Made by a program: the position numbers and the translations under genes
The notes under the pieces: model-generated
What the model was told of the DNA's origin: nothing
Databases searched by the model: none
What the model saw: only the letters and a program-made list of their open reading frames with translations
Part shown: positions 36,298 to 46,029 of the stretch, piece by piece
Layout of the letters: every line of letters begins with the position of its first letter
How positions within the stretch are numbered: the stretch's first letter is position 1
DNA from: Vibrio sp. PID17_43
Lineage (GTDB): Bacteria; Pseudomonadota; Gammaproteobacteria; Enterobacterales; Vibrionaceae
Length of the DNA stretch: 64,000 bases
Assembly (NCBI RefSeq): GCF_002608565.1
Contig: NZ_LIXM01000003.1
Span: 1-64,000, forward strand
Direction of reading: 5' to 3'

Positions 36298-36948
36298 ATG
36301 AATTATCAAGCTGCTATTTTCGATATGGATGGCCTACTGCTCGACACTGAGCGCGTCTGCATGCAAATATTCAAAGAAGCATGCGAAGTACAAAACCTTC
36401 CGTTCCATAAACAAGTTTATCTGTCCATCATTGGCCGTAATGCTGCGGGTATCGAAGCTATCTTTCGTAAAGCCTACGGGGACGACTTGGACCGCCTGCA
36501 TCAAGAATGGCGCACGCGTTACAACGCAGTGGTACAGCACCAAGCTATCCCAGTAAAGGATGGGGTAATTGAGCTTCTAGAGTGGTTAAAGTCTCAAGGC
36601 ATTCCTATCGCCGTCGCGACATCAACCGCGAACGAAATCGCCAAGAAGAAGCTCGAGCTTGCGGGGTTAAGTGAGTACTTTGATAGCCTGACAACCGGTT
36701 GTGAAGTAACTCATGGCAAACCAGATCCTGAGATCTATCTATTGGCGGCACAACGCCTCAATGCTAATCCATTACAATGCTTAGCGTTTGAAGATTCTAA
36801 CAACGGCGTTCGCTCCGCAGTAGCCGCCAATATGGTGACGTATCAAATCCCTGATTTAGTTGAACCATGTGAAGAAGTGCGTGGATTTGGCCATGCGATC
36901 GTTACATCATTGCATGATGCGTTAAACGAAATCAAAAAATCTCGATGA
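36298..36948 (+). CDS. HAD family sugar-phosphate phosphatase / beta-phosphoglucomutase-like
   Basis: 216 residues, HAD superfamily subclass IA. Motif I DMDGLLLDTE (nucleophile Asp8), motif II ATSTAN (about 103), motif III Lys in GKPDPEIYLLAAQRL and motif IV FEDSNNG. The helical cap after motif I has the SIIGRNAAG element common to PGM-like and YniC-like enzymes. Dephosphorylates small sugar phosphates or isomerises them. Monocistronic, terminator shared with the chitinase gene. Confidence 0.87.
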   Translation: MNYQAAIFDMDGLLLDTERVCMQIFKEACEVQNLPFHKQVYLSIIGRNAAGIEAIFRKAYGDDLDRLHQEWRTRYNAVVQHQAIPVKDGVIELLEWLKSQGIPIAVATSTANEIAKKKLELAGLSEYFDSLTTGCEVTHGKPDPEIYLLAAQRLNANPLQCLAFEDSNNGVRSAVAANMVTYQIPDLVEPCEEVRGFGHAIVTSLHDALNEIKKSR

Positions 36949-36980
36949 CCTAATACTTTGATAGTCAAAGGCTTTCTATG

Positions 36981-37016
36981 AAAAAGCCATCACCTTTCGG
37001 TAATGGCTTTGTTTGT
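36981..37016. terminator. Bidirectional terminator between the HAD and chitinase genes
   Basis: AAAAGCCAT-c-ACC / GGT-a-ATGGCTTT hairpin with a TTTC loop, A5 on one side and TTTGTTTG on the other. Both flanking genes converge on it. Confidence 0.75.
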
Positions 37017-37036
37017 TAAGTTTAAGCTTTTGTCGC

Positions 37037-40000
37037 TTATTGCGGATCAAGACCCAGCTTTTGCAGTACTAGCATAAAGTTATCACGGCGTTCTTTCACG
37101 TTGTGAACGTCACCAGTCGAACAGGTCAAATCCGGACAGCCACGGTTTACAATGCCAGAAACGTCATCGATGAATTGTGAACCTTTCAGGCCACCATCAA
37201 CGTAGTTTTTCAGCTCGTTGTAGTAGTTCCAGCCAGCGTACTGACCGCCTTCGTCATTGTAAGCCTGTACCGATGTTACCCAGTAGAACAGACCTGCAAT
37301 CCACTTAATCTCTTTGTTCTCTTCAGAGCTACAGATCAAACCTGGGTTTGAACAGAAATCAAGTTCTGCGTATAGCGGGTTCGCTGGCGGCGCTTCAACC
37401 GTTACGCCATCAATCGTTTTGCCGATTGTTTCAGGATCAACGTGTGAACGGCCTAGGTAATGGTTAAGAGTGCCGAAGTTCTGACGACCAGTCGTCTGGA
37501 TAACGCCACGACCCCACCAACCACAACCTTCTACACTCTCTTGGCTGCTGCCATCCCAAATAAACTTACCTGCTTTTTGGCCAACGTAAGTCTTACATTC
37601 GTCACGTTCCCATACTTGCTTAGACGTATCTACACTTTCTGGTACGTCGTTACAGTGGCCGTTGTTCGTCCAGCGACCAACAGCACCATCAACAAGTAGA
37701 CCTCGCTCTTCTAGTACCGTGTCAGGTGCCGCAAATACTGGCGCTGGTGCACCGTACCATTTGGCGTGCGTCAGAGCGCTCACTTCCATCTTGTTATCGC
37801 GTGGACAAGAGTAAGCGTAGTCTAAACCTGATACTGGATTCACACCGTAATCCGCGTATTTCTGACCCAACTGGCCACAACTCGCTGACATCGGGTAATC
37901 CGTTGGTGCGCCGTATTTCACTTCAGACCAGTTGTTCTCGTCACATGCGTTGTAACGGATAGTTTCTTGCATACTTTGTGCTAAGAATGCAGCAATCGCA
38001 ACTTTCGCGTATTTGATGTTGGTTTCATCATCGATACCATCGTTCATCAACCAGAACTTGTTGCCAGCCACACCGATGTTGTGCATTGCGTTCAAGCCGT
38101 CCAAGAAGTCATTCCACTTGTACACAGTAGAAGGAACCCATTGCGATTGCGGCGTTTCATATAGGAACGCTTCATTATCCATGACAGACTCAGCATTCGC
38201 TAGCTGTTGGTTCAGTGCTTCAATACGAGTTAATGAGCCTTTCTCTAACTCTTCACCCACGTAGTACAGTGGCACTTTCGCATCTTGGTAACGCTCAATT
38301 TTAGCCGTTAACTGTTCGCTATCTTGGTTGAATAGTAGTGCAAATACGTTGCTGTACGCTGCTTTTCGAAGTTGCGGCTTACCTTGCGTGTCACCCATGA
38401 AGTAACCCGCGGTTTGATCCGTTGGCATGTTTGCCAGCATCGCAGGTGTCTTCACGTAATCTGTCACTTGTTTCACGTACTCTAGTGCGTTGTGCCATTG
38501 GTCGCTTGATAGTGCGTTTGTTACGTCTGATTTAGTGAAGACAACAAAGTCAGCTTTGTTTGCAGCGTCTGCTTTGTACAATTCAAAGTTATCGAGTAAA
38601 TCTGCGGTGAAAACTGACGCTTCATCCCATACAGACTGACGACCTGAATGAGTATCGTAAGCAAAATCACCGATGTTTAGTGACCAACCATAAGTTGCTT
38701 CTGGTGCAAGTGTAGCGATGATCACGTTGTGCGCTTGCGCCCAGCCTTTCACATCATTGCTCAGTGCATTGATGACATCAACGTCGATGTTGCTGCCGGT
38801 AATATCTACCGCATTAATCAGCGCATCTTTAACCGCAACCGTACCGAAAGACTCACCTTTATCTTGTGTCGCTTGATCAAGTACATCACTAGTAATGATG
38901 ATCGATGAAGCTCCTGCATGCTCAGCTTGTTCAATGAAAGAAACAAATGCGCGTGTTAATGCGTCGGTATCTGCTAGCACGTCACTGTTGTTCGCGCCAA
39001 TTGTCAATGTTGCTGGTGCGCTTGACGATGGGCTAGCAACAACAAACGTATTTGGCCAACCTGCAACTTCTAGACGAACTGGGTCCATTGGGGTTTGTAG
39101 TGATAGAAGCGGCGCTGTACCAGGCTCTGTGCCGTCACAGTTTAGGTGAAGAGCCCAAGATGCATCGCTACCAGGCACGGATTGTGTCCAGTAAATCGCG
39201 GAGTACGCGATATTTTTGTGGACCATAATGTCACCACCTGTCGCATGATCACCACGCGGCCAGTCTGGGTAGACATTAAAGTCAGCACATAATCCACCTG
39301 GTGGTGGCGTTGGTGTGGCTACTTCTTCGACAGTGATTTTTACACGTGCTGTGGAAGATAGATCTTGGGCATCCGTTGCAACCGTTTCAAGTGCAATCGC
39401 ACCGACTTCAGAAGCTTTCCAATCACACGCAAACTGCTTGGTTGTTTGTGCGTCAAATTCACAAATTTGCTTGTTATTTGCTTTTACAATAACACGCGAC
39501 AAATCATCGTCTGCATCCGTAGCACTAACAGAAATCGATACGGTTTGATCCTTTTCGATGATCGAGGCATTCACAGGAGTCACAAATCTTACTTCTGGCT
39601 TCTCGAAATCCTCACCAGCTTCCTCTACTGAAACCGTTATCGTTTGTTGCTCTACCAATTGGTTATCTTGATCAAGTACACGAACTTGAAGCGTTACATT
39701 GCCTAATTCGCCTGGAGTCCAAGACTGTGAGTAAAGCGTTTGGCTAGGCGCAATATTTTGTTGGCCTAGTTTGCTATTGTTAGCCCAAAACTCAACTTTA
39801 GAAATTAACTCACCTTCTACTCGAGTTTTGATGATCGTCGCTTCATCAACATTCAGTGATTGTCCCTGAGTTGGTGAAACAAATGAGAGTTCATGTACTG
39901 TCGGTACGTCAGGTTCACCAGGGTTTCCTGGACATTCAACAGTATCCCAAAACCATGACTCTGCACTTGGTGCTTCCCATACACCAGGGTTATTTTTTGC

Positions 40001-40840
40001 AACAAAACACTCGCCGTCATAGATAACCAGATCGCCATTATTTACTTGGGTTTGACCCGGAACAAACGGGATCACATCATCAGGAATGATTGGTGGATCT
40101 ACTTCTTTTGCTTTTACGGTAATGCGAACTGAGTGTTCTTTCTTCACGCCCGATGCATCTTCAACAATCGCTTTAATCGTGTGAGCACCTTCGCCTGCTG
40201 CTACCCAGTTTGCTTGAAAAGGCGCATTAGTCACACTCGCAACTTGCTTACCGTCAACATGGAACGTCACGCCCTTAACGTTAGTATTTGTTGCTTTTAC
40301 GTTTGCTAGCATGGCGACCGTTTGGCCTTCTTCAAACTCAGCACCATTTGCAGGTGACGCAAGTTGAATAGAGATTTCTGGTTCACCAACGTCACCTTCA
40401 TCATTTGCCACTAGACGAATCGTATTTTGAAGCAGAGAAAGATCCAATACACCATTAACACCAAGCGTTAGCTCAATACTTTCACCCGGTTGAAGTAGTG
40501 ACTTGATCCAACTGCCATCAGCAAAAGACAGTGAAAGTGTATTGTAAAACACACTGCCTTGTGCGTTGCTGGTAAATTTCAGTGCTGGGTAACTAATCCC
40601 TTGTGCAGACCATGATGGCGTCGACATTGACATGTTTGAATCAAACACAATTTTCGCGTCGCGCAATTCAACCGGCTTAGTGCCATCATTAGTCAAGGTG
40701 ACTTTGTATGTATTCCACCATTGGCTCTCAGAACCAACAACAGTTGCATCTGTACTAACTGCCGCGTGAGCTACCGGCAGTGCCATTCCGATCGTAAGTG
40801 CTAAAACACTTGGCATGATAGCTAGTGTATTCTTTCTCAT
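37037..40840 (-). CDS. Large secreted modular chitinase with GH19 catalytic domain
   Basis: 1267 residues. Signal peptide 1-26 (ends PVAHA). Then a CBM2-like beta domain (27-155, SQWWNTYKVTLTNDG), a bacterial Ig-like domain (157-245), a CBM5/12 chitin-binding module (about 255-300, YDGECFVAKN, ESWFWDTVEC), two more Ig-like domains (317-410 and 415-505), a second CBM5/12-like module (515-570, NIAYSAIYWTQ), about 370 residues that I cannot assign (575-945), and a C-terminal GH19 chitinase (948-1267) with FLAQSMQET as first catalytic Glu site and GCGWWGRGVIQTTGR as substrate cleft. It degrades chitin outside the cell. A CRP-like site lies 86 bp before the ATG. Confidence 0.9.
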   Translation of the reverse strand: MRKNTLAIMPSVLALTIGMALPVAHAAVSTDATVVGSESQWWNTYKVTLTNDGTKPVELRDAKIVFDSNMSMSTPSWSAQGISYPALKFTSNAQGSVFYNTLSLSFADGSWIKSLLQPGESIELTLGVNGVLDLSLLQNTIRLVANDEGDVGEPEISIQLASPANGAEFEEGQTVAMLANVKATNTNVKGVTFHVDGKQVASVTNAPFQANWVAAGEGAHTIKAIVEDASGVKKEHSVRITVKAKEVDPPIIPDDVIPFVPGQTQVNNGDLVIYDGECFVAKNNPGVWEAPSAESWFWDTVECPGNPGEPDVPTVHELSFVSPTQGQSLNVDEATIIKTRVEGELISKVEFWANNSKLGQQNIAPSQTLYSQSWTPGELGNVTLQVRVLDQDNQLVEQQTITVSVEEAGEDFEKPEVRFVTPVNASIIEKDQTVSISVSATDADDDLSRVIVKANNKQICEFDAQTTKQFACDWKASEVGAIALETVATDAQDLSSTARVKITVEEVATPTPPPGGLCADFNVYPDWPRGDHATGGDIMVHKNIAYSAIYWTQSVPGSDASWALHLNCDGTEPGTAPLLSLQTPMDPVRLEVAGWPNTFVVASPSSSAPATLTIGANNSDVLADTDALTRAFVSFIEQAEHAGASSIIITSDVLDQATQDKGESFGTVAVKDALINAVDITGSNIDVDVINALSNDVKGWAQAHNVIIATLAPEATYGWSLNIGDFAYDTHSGRQSVWDEASVFTADLLDNFELYKADAANKADFVVFTKSDVTNALSSDQWHNALEYVKQVTDYVKTPAMLANMPTDQTAGYFMGDTQGKPQLRKAAYSNVFALLFNQDSEQLTAKIERYQDAKVPLYYVGEELEKGSLTRIEALNQQLANAESVMDNEAFLYETPQSQWVPSTVYKWNDFLDGLNAMHNIGVAGNKFWLMNDGIDDETNIKYAKVAIAAFLAQSMQETIRYNACDENNWSEVKYGAPTDYPMSASCGQLGQKYADYGVNPVSGLDYAYSCPRDNKMEVSALTHAKWYGAPAPVFAAPDTVLEERGLLVDGAVGRWTNNGHCNDVPESVDTSKQVWERDECKTYVGQKAGKFIWDGSSQESVEGCGWWGRGVIQTTGRQNFGTLNHYLGRSHVDPETIGKTIDGVTVEAPPANPLYAELDFCSNPGLICSSEENKEIKWIAGLFYWVTSVQAYNDEGGQYAGWNYYNELKNYVDGGLKGSQFIDDVSGIVNRGCPDLTCSTGDVHNVKERRDNFMLVLQKLGLDPQ

Positions 40841-41452
40841 AATTAGGGATTTATAAAAACAATAAAATGGACAAGCATTATAGGTGCGAACTTTTTTCGC
40901 GGCACAGCAGACGCATGTAACGAAATGTGACTAAGCTTACACTTGTAATTATGCCAAAATAAAAACGAATTTTTTCGCCAAAATTATGGCAACCAGAAAA
41001 ATAGCGCCCAGCACACAAAATTTTGAGACTCTAGTTCAAAGTCAATAAAGTGTGCGCCAGATTAAAAAAAATCAATTTGCTCATCACAAAAGACGATGCT
41101 ATTTGCCATCATGCAAATTATATGCATCCAAAAATAATATTGTTACATAATAACAATTATTGAAATATCTACTTACACGTTGGTATGAAAAATAACCTAA
41201 TCAACCATTACATATGTTATGAAATACCCATGCATTACATAAAAACTTGACGCAAGTCACGTATAAATTGATCGCTCTTAGATCAGATATAAAGTGATCA
41301 CACCACATGTGTGTTGCGTACAACTTTGCTTAAAAACGTCAATATCAGTATTGAAGCACGTTGTTTTGCCGAAATTAGTTGATAATGAGATGTTTTGTAC
41401 TGGCTTGGTTTGATTCCAAACTAGCCCGAAATAAATAGGGAGAATGTTATAT
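40841..41452. promoter_or_regulatory. Control region between divergent chitinase and azurin genes
   Basis: 612 bp, AT-rich (long A/T runs at 40950-41160), no gene. On the chitinase side it holds a CRP-like site (40926-40941). On the azurin side TTGAC-GCAA-GTCAC at 41247-41260 resembles an FNR box with mismatches and would sit 195 bp before azurin. Confidence 0.45.
40926..40941 (-). promoter_or_regulatory. CRP-like site upstream of the chitinase gene
   Basis: TGTGA-CTAAGC-TTACA with AAA in front, nine of ten core bases match. Chitin-utilisation genes in vibrios depend on CRP and chitin sensing, so position and function agree. Confidence 0.6.
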
Positions 41453-41905
41453 ATGTCTTTACGTTTAGGCGCAGCAACCCTCGCACTCATTGGAATAAGC
41501 TTTGGCGCACAAGCAAGCGCAGAGTGTGAAGTATCCATTGATGCCAATGATATGATGCAGTTTTCAACCAAAACGTTAAGTGTTCCGGCGACATGTAAAG
41601 AAGTAAAACTGACGTTGAACCACACTGGTAAAATGCCGGCTCAGTCGATGGGTCATAACGTAGTAATTGCAGATACCACCAATCTACAAGCGGTGGGCAC
41701 AGATGGCATGTCTGCTGGCATGGATAATAATTACGTTAAGCCTAACGATAACCGCGTGTATGCCTTTACAGAAGTCATTGGTGGTGGAGAGAGTACATCT
41801 GTCACCTTTAGCACCGAGAAGATGACTGCGGGGGGGGATTATTCGTTCTTCTGCTCTTTCCCTGGTCACTGGGCAATCATGCAGGGAAAATTCGAATTTA
41901 AGTAA
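41453..41905 (+). CDS. azu: Azurin
   Basis: 150 residues from the ATG at 41453, eight bases after GGGAGA; an ATG at 41444 abuts that site and is unlikely. Signal peptide to AQASA, then ECEVSIDANDMMQFSTKTL as in azurins. Type I copper ligands: His in MGHNVV (about 68 of the precursor), and Cys-His-Met in CSFPGHWAIMQGKFEF at the C-terminus; the structural disulfide Cys pair is present. It carries electrons in the periplasm, perhaps to cytochrome c peroxidase or nitrite reductase. Terminator follows. Confidence 0.95.
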   Translation: MSLRLGAATLALIGISFGAQASAECEVSIDANDMMQFSTKTLSVPATCKEVKLTLNHTGKMPAQSMGHNVVIADTTNLQAVGTDGMSAGMDNNYVKPNDNRVYAFTEVIGGGESTSVTFSTEKMTAGGDYSFFCSFPGHWAIMQGKFEFK

Positions 41906-41915
41906 ACTTAGTGAA

Positions 41916-41948
41916 TAAGGGAAGCCTATTAGTATTGGCTTCCCTTTT
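41916..41948 (+). terminator. Intrinsic terminator after azurin
   Basis: AAGGGAAGCC / GGCTTCCCTT stem, 10-base loop, TTT tail. Confidence 0.85.
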
Positions 41949-42032
41949 GACTTACAAAAAACAGCGTGACGCTCATCCATGCCTACAAACTTATTTATTG
42001 AGCCTGTTTTCTATTTATATGGATGACAATAG

Positions 42033-44081
42033 TTACTCTTGTTGTTCCAGAAAAATGTCTGCTAGAGGTTGTGGTCGTGCAAAGAAATAACCTTGTACTT
42101 TATCGACACCACATTTTTTTACGAAGTCATATTCACTCTTAGTTTCCACCCCTTCAGCAATAACTTCACAGTGAGTAATATGACCGAGTTTCACCACCAA
42201 CTGATAGAGGTTTTGGCCCTTTTGATCATTTACACCTCTTAATAGAGACCGATCAAGTTTGATTTTATCAAATGGGTACTTAAGCAAGTGTGGGAATGAC
42301 GCATAACCAGTACCAAAATCATCCATCGCAATTCGAATACCTTTCGCTTGCAGTGCTTCCATTGTTTTGATCAAAAAAACCTTATTACTCAGAATTGCCT
42401 CTTCCGTAATTTCAATCTCTAACCATTCTGGAGAAACATTGTAGTACTCTAACCTTGCAAAAAGATGCTCAACAAATTCCGCTTTTTCAATAGTCGCTAC
42501 CGAAATATTAATCGCAACACGACATGCTTTGGATAGCGTCATCTTTTGCATATCTGCCAATACCTTCTCAATCACTAACTTATCCAGCAAAGGCATCGAA
42601 TTCAACATTTGGAAATCACTTACAAACGTGGGTGGGCACAACTGACCATCTCTATCAACGTATCTCAGTAAAGCCTCGTAAGAATAGACATTATCATATT
42701 GAGTGGATTGCAGCTTTTGATAAAACATCACTAGCTCCCCCTCACTCATGATCATATTCAAACGTTTTTGTGCCATCGACTTACTCAGACTCGTATCGTT
42801 TGAATCTTTAACACTCCTCAGCAAAGTGTTAAATACCGAACGTTCAATGCTTGAGTATGCGTTACTAGAACGAAACTGAGCAACATATTTCCCTGCAAAA
42901 GCCGAATAAAATGGTTGATAAATAAAGATACCAACCACAATGATGACTAACTGAAGTATAGAGCCCTCAATTCTGTCTCCCAATGCTAAATAACCACTGT
43001 ATAGCGGAGGGGTCATCCAGTTAACAATGTTCTCAACGGGTGATACCACCCCTGTAGAAATACAAACATAAGTGATGACAAAGCTCACTAAAGGCACTAA
43101 TACGAATGGCACAATCAATAAGGGATTAAAAATGATTGGCAAGCCAAAAAGCAGTACTTCATTGATGTTGAAGATGACCAGTGGCATCGCTGTCAACGCC
43201 AATATGACATGATGGCGTTCTCTGGCAAACAACAATACACAAAGCAACAAACTGATGCTGTTTCCTGATCCCCCCATCGACATAAATGCATCATAGAAAC
43301 CTTGGCTAATCACGTTTAGTGAGGCATCTCCAGCTTGCCAAGCTGCCATATTTGCTTCAGTCGCTGCATATATCTGCTGTTTGGTGGTAAATAGCATGTT
43401 GTGACCATTAATACCGATAGCACCGAGAATACCCAGTATCATCTGATAGATCAGCCCACCTTCAAGGGTCAATGGATCCGCGCCAATATCACGGATAACC
43501 CCTCTCAAGATCGCTATCAAAACAGCTGCAATATGTGATAAGGCCAGTGCGACTAATACAAAAGTAAAAAAATGCACAACATGTTTGATAAGGCGAGATG
43601 AAAAATCTAACGCTTGTGGCTCTAATAAACGTATCTTGAATATACTGCAATAGACATATGTCATCACCGTACTAAGCAATGCCAGTAAAGGGTTATTTGG
43701 CAACATGTAAGTCGTAGACAAGCTTCCATTCTCTATCGAGGCTAGATAGAACATGATCATTGAATAAATAATGAAAACGGCGCTAGATACATTTGTCTTA
43801 TGTGACAGGTAATAACCCGCAACGACGCAGAATGCTGTTGGATATAAATTGATTAAGATGTCTGATACATGAAACAGCATCCGTGATAATTCAGAAAACT
43901 CAGACAAGCGAAAAGCGTGGCCTAAAAAGATCGCCAATGCATTCGATAAAGTCAGCGGCAGCAACAACAGTGCAATCGAAGCCAAATCCGTTAAATAGGA
44001 TTTAGACCCCGAACGCCACGAATCTGTCATCGCTAATACGCGATGAAACAAACCAGAATTAAATGTTAAACCAATTTTCAT
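42033..44081 (-). CDS. PTS EIIC-like membrane protein fused to a c-di-GMP phosphodiesterase (EAL) domain
   Basis: 682 residues. Residues about 30-390 are a ten-segment EIIC of the lactose/cellobiose type (GGSGNSISLLLCVLLF, FNINEVLLFGLPIIFNP), normally a sugar channel. Residues about 430-680 are an EAL domain with all catalytic residues: Glu469 in YEALLR, Asn525, Glu in LEIEITEE (557), DDFGTGYASF (587-588), Lys in DKIKLDR, Glu643 in AEGVET and Gln663. There is no EIIA, EIIB or phosphorylatable His/Cys domain, so it is probably a sugar sensor that adjusts c-di-GMP, not a transporter. Fusions of this kind are known from vibrios and enterics by annotation; a ligand is not established. Monocistronic. 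Confidence 0.88.
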   Translation of the reverse strand: MKIGLTFNSGLFHRVLAMTDSWRSGSKSYLTDLASIALLLLPLTLSNALAIFLGHAFRLSEFSELSRMLFHVSDILINLYPTAFCVVAGYYLSHKTNVSSAVFIIYSMIMFYLASIENGSLSTTYMLPNNPLLALLSTVMTYVYCSIFKIRLLEPQALDFSSRLIKHVVHFFTFVLVALALSHIAAVLIAILRGVIRDIGADPLTLEGGLIYQMILGILGAIGINGHNMLFTTKQQIYAATEANMAAWQAGDASLNVISQGFYDAFMSMGGSGNSISLLLCVLLFARERHHVILALTAMPLVIFNINEVLLFGLPIIFNPLLIVPFVLVPLVSFVITYVCISTGVVSPVENIVNWMTPPLYSGYLALGDRIEGSILQLVIIVVGIFIYQPFYSAFAGKYVAQFRSSNAYSSIERSVFNTLLRSVKDSNDTSLSKSMAQKRLNMIMSEGELVMFYQKLQSTQYDNVYSYEALLRYVDRDGQLCPPTFVSDFQMLNSMPLLDKLVIEKVLADMQKMTLSKACRVAINISVATIEKAEFVEHLFARLEYYNVSPEWLEIEITEEAILSNKVFLIKTMEALQAKGIRIAMDDFGTGYASFPHLLKYPFDKIKLDRSLLRGVNDQKGQNLYQLVVKLGHITHCEVIAEGVETKSEYDFVKKCGVDKVQGYFFARPQPLADIFLEQQE

Positions 44082-44347
44082 GGATAGTCTTATCGTTAAA
44101 AGTGCGCTAAACCGTTAATTAAACAGCCATAATTACAACCGCCACTGCAAGCTAAATGGCTGGTTTTACCGCCTTTCTTGAATTTTTGTGGAGTATTCAG
44201 GTGCTGAATGCTGGTGGGACAAGATAATAAAGACTATCGCACAAGAAGTGATTGCAGGCGTAATTTAACTGTTATATGCGTCTTGAACCATTAAGGTTAT
44301 TTATCTTAACGACAATGTATTAATTTTATGATTAAGAAAGCTAACGT

Positions 44348-45196
44348 TTAATGCTCATTTCCTGATGGAAAACGCTGTTCGTACAACTCCATAAAGTCTT
44401 GACGAATCAAGTGTTCGAGGTGGTTTGCTTTGTCAGTTGGGCAGAAAATCATAATATGCACGATTTGTTCGCCATTGATATTGCTAGAAATATGAATATG
44501 TGGCTCTGCCCCTGGTAGGTCGACACCCGCGTGTTTCTCTATCATTGCATTGTAACGGTGAGCAACATCAGAAAAGTAACTGCAATGTTCATCAATCTTA
44601 TTGGTCAGCAATGGTAAGATTGGATATAAATTTACAAAGTCTCTAACCACGATAAAAAAGTTATGATAAACGTAGCGTTTCATAAAATTGAGATTTTTTA
44701 CTGGGTATATAAAAAACATACTATTCGGCAATGTTGCCGTTTTACCCGTGTAATGATATTGACCATGGTATAGATCAATTTCTTGAATCACTGTCGCCAT
44801 CATATTGTGTTCAATCACTTCTCCACACAACTTGCCTACTTCAATCCAATCTCCAATACGAAATGAACGAGAACTTGCACGTTGAATCGATCCGGTAAAG
44901 CAAAGAATGATCTCTTTCGAAGCAACAACAATCGCAACAGCAATCGCAGTGACACTAAGGGCAAATTCGCTGATCTCAGATTTCCAAAGAATAAACAAAA
45001 TGATCAACGTAATAGCAAAGGTGCCGTTTTTGGTCCTCGACATCCAGCTGCGTTGTTTTTCTGTAATGAAGGCATCATCGCCACGGATTTGCGACAAAAT
45101 CAAGCGACGCAAAATCATAACGACGAACAGAATTAATGCAGTGAAAACGATTTTGTGAGTAAGAAGAAAATCGACGACTAACTGCACTTTCTCCAT
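44348..45196 (-). CDS. MscS family mechanosensitive ion channel
   Basis: 282 residues. Three membrane segments, the third being the pore-lining helix LSVTAIAVAIVVASKEIILCFTGSIQ, then the beta domain FRIGDWIEVGKLCGEVIEHNMMATVIQ with the conserved GDWIE, and a C-terminal cytoplasmic part. MscS channels open on osmotic downshift. The middle loop ATLPNSMFFIYPVKN also matches the family. It stands alone, with no terminator that I can define, next to the gene graveyard. Confidence 0.88.
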   Translation of the reverse strand: MEKVQLVVDFLLTHKIVFTALILFVVMILRRLILSQIRGDDAFITEKQRSWMSRTKNGTFAITLIILFILWKSEISEFALSVTAIAVAIVVASKEIILCFTGSIQRASSRSFRIGDWIEVGKLCGEVIEHNMMATVIQEIDLYHGQYHYTGKTATLPNSMFFIYPVKNLNFMKRYVYHNFFIVVRDFVNLYPILPLLTNKIDEHCSYFSDVAHRYNAMIEKHAGVDLPGAEPHIHISSNINGEQIVHIMIFCPTDKANHLEHLIRQDFMELYEQRFPSGNEH

Positions 45197-45278
45197 TTCC
45201 CGGCTCCCTATTTAGTTTGAGTAGATAGATCCTTTAGGTTAGAAGCTAACCCTCGCCAGAACAACCTTATCAAATTAT

Positions 45279-45480
45279 TCAGTCGGTTGCCCCAGTTCGC
45301 TCTGTTTAAATACGATAAACGCACGGCGGTTTAACGCATAGGCTTCTAGAGACTCTTCGTTGAACAGGTTAAAGTTCACCAAAGACATTTATCTCCCACA
45401 CGAACTGCGATGGGTCGATTTATGTTTTGAGTTACGCCATCACAGTTTGTGCACGTCGATCCGCTAGTTACTCATGGCTT
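45279..45480 (-). pseudogene. Remnant of an OmpA-family C-terminal domain
   Basis: Minus-strand reading, interrupted by stops: ADRRAQTVMA then stop, LKT stop, IDPSQFVWEINV, then FNLFNEESLEAYALNRRAFIVFKQSELGQPTE and a natural stop. ADRRAQTV and LNRRAFIV are the two conserved motifs of the peptidoglycan-binding OmpA_C domain. The signal peptide and N-terminal half are missing. Confidence 0.7.
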
Positions 45481-45531
45481 TGTTTCCAAATTCGAGTTAA
45501 AACGCGCCTAACATGTCTAATTATTAGGTAA

Positions 45532-45960
45532 TCACCTTCGTTCCGACATACCTAGCCCTGTGAGCTTGTTTAACGCTTTTATCATAGCGTAAGTCTCACT
45601 AACCTGAGCATTGTATTTTCTTAAGCTTAATGTACCGCCGAGCCGTTTTTTAACACGGAACATCGCCGTCTCGGAGAGCGAACGTTTATGGTAGCCGTAC
45701 ATCTTTTTCCAATGCTTATTTTAACCATATAGCTTCTGACGGCCGACCGCTAGATTGCGGAGATGACCCCGTACCCAGAAGGCTGCGCCTTCCCTGCGAG
45801 GAATGATCGGGACAGCTTGTTTGATGCTAATCGCTTCTTAGCACAACCTTATGTTATAAGCACCATCACCAGATATCTCAATGATTCTTAGGCGCATCTG
45901 TTTAAGCAAATTTGGAAGCGCTTCAGCGTCGCTCACATTTAATAAACTCAACTCAGCAAT
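45532..45960 (-). mobile_element. IS5-family transposase remnant
   Basis: Translates on the minus strand with two in-frame stops: NVSDAEALPNLLKQMRLRIIEISGDGAYNIRLC, stop, EAISIKQAVPIIPRREGAAFWVRGHLRNLAVG, stop, NKHWKKMYGYHKRSLSETAMFRVKKRLGG, ending in LRKYNAQVSETYAMIKALNKLTGLGM. The SGDGAY (catalytic Asp block), Y-x-KRSLSET-x-x-FR-x-K and ALNKLTGLGM blocks identify an IS5-group transposase. The N-terminal third and the left end of the element are missing and no terminal inverted repeats were found, so it is dead. Confidence 0.82.
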
Positions 45961-46029
45961 AGATACATAGCAATCCTGCATTGAATCATGTACAAATGAT
46001 GCCCCACCTTTGCGCTTCCAAACTCAAAT

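Noticed and set aside
45532..45960. Active IS5 element
   Set aside because: Two stops in the transposase, the N-terminal third missing and no inverted repeats or target duplication visible.
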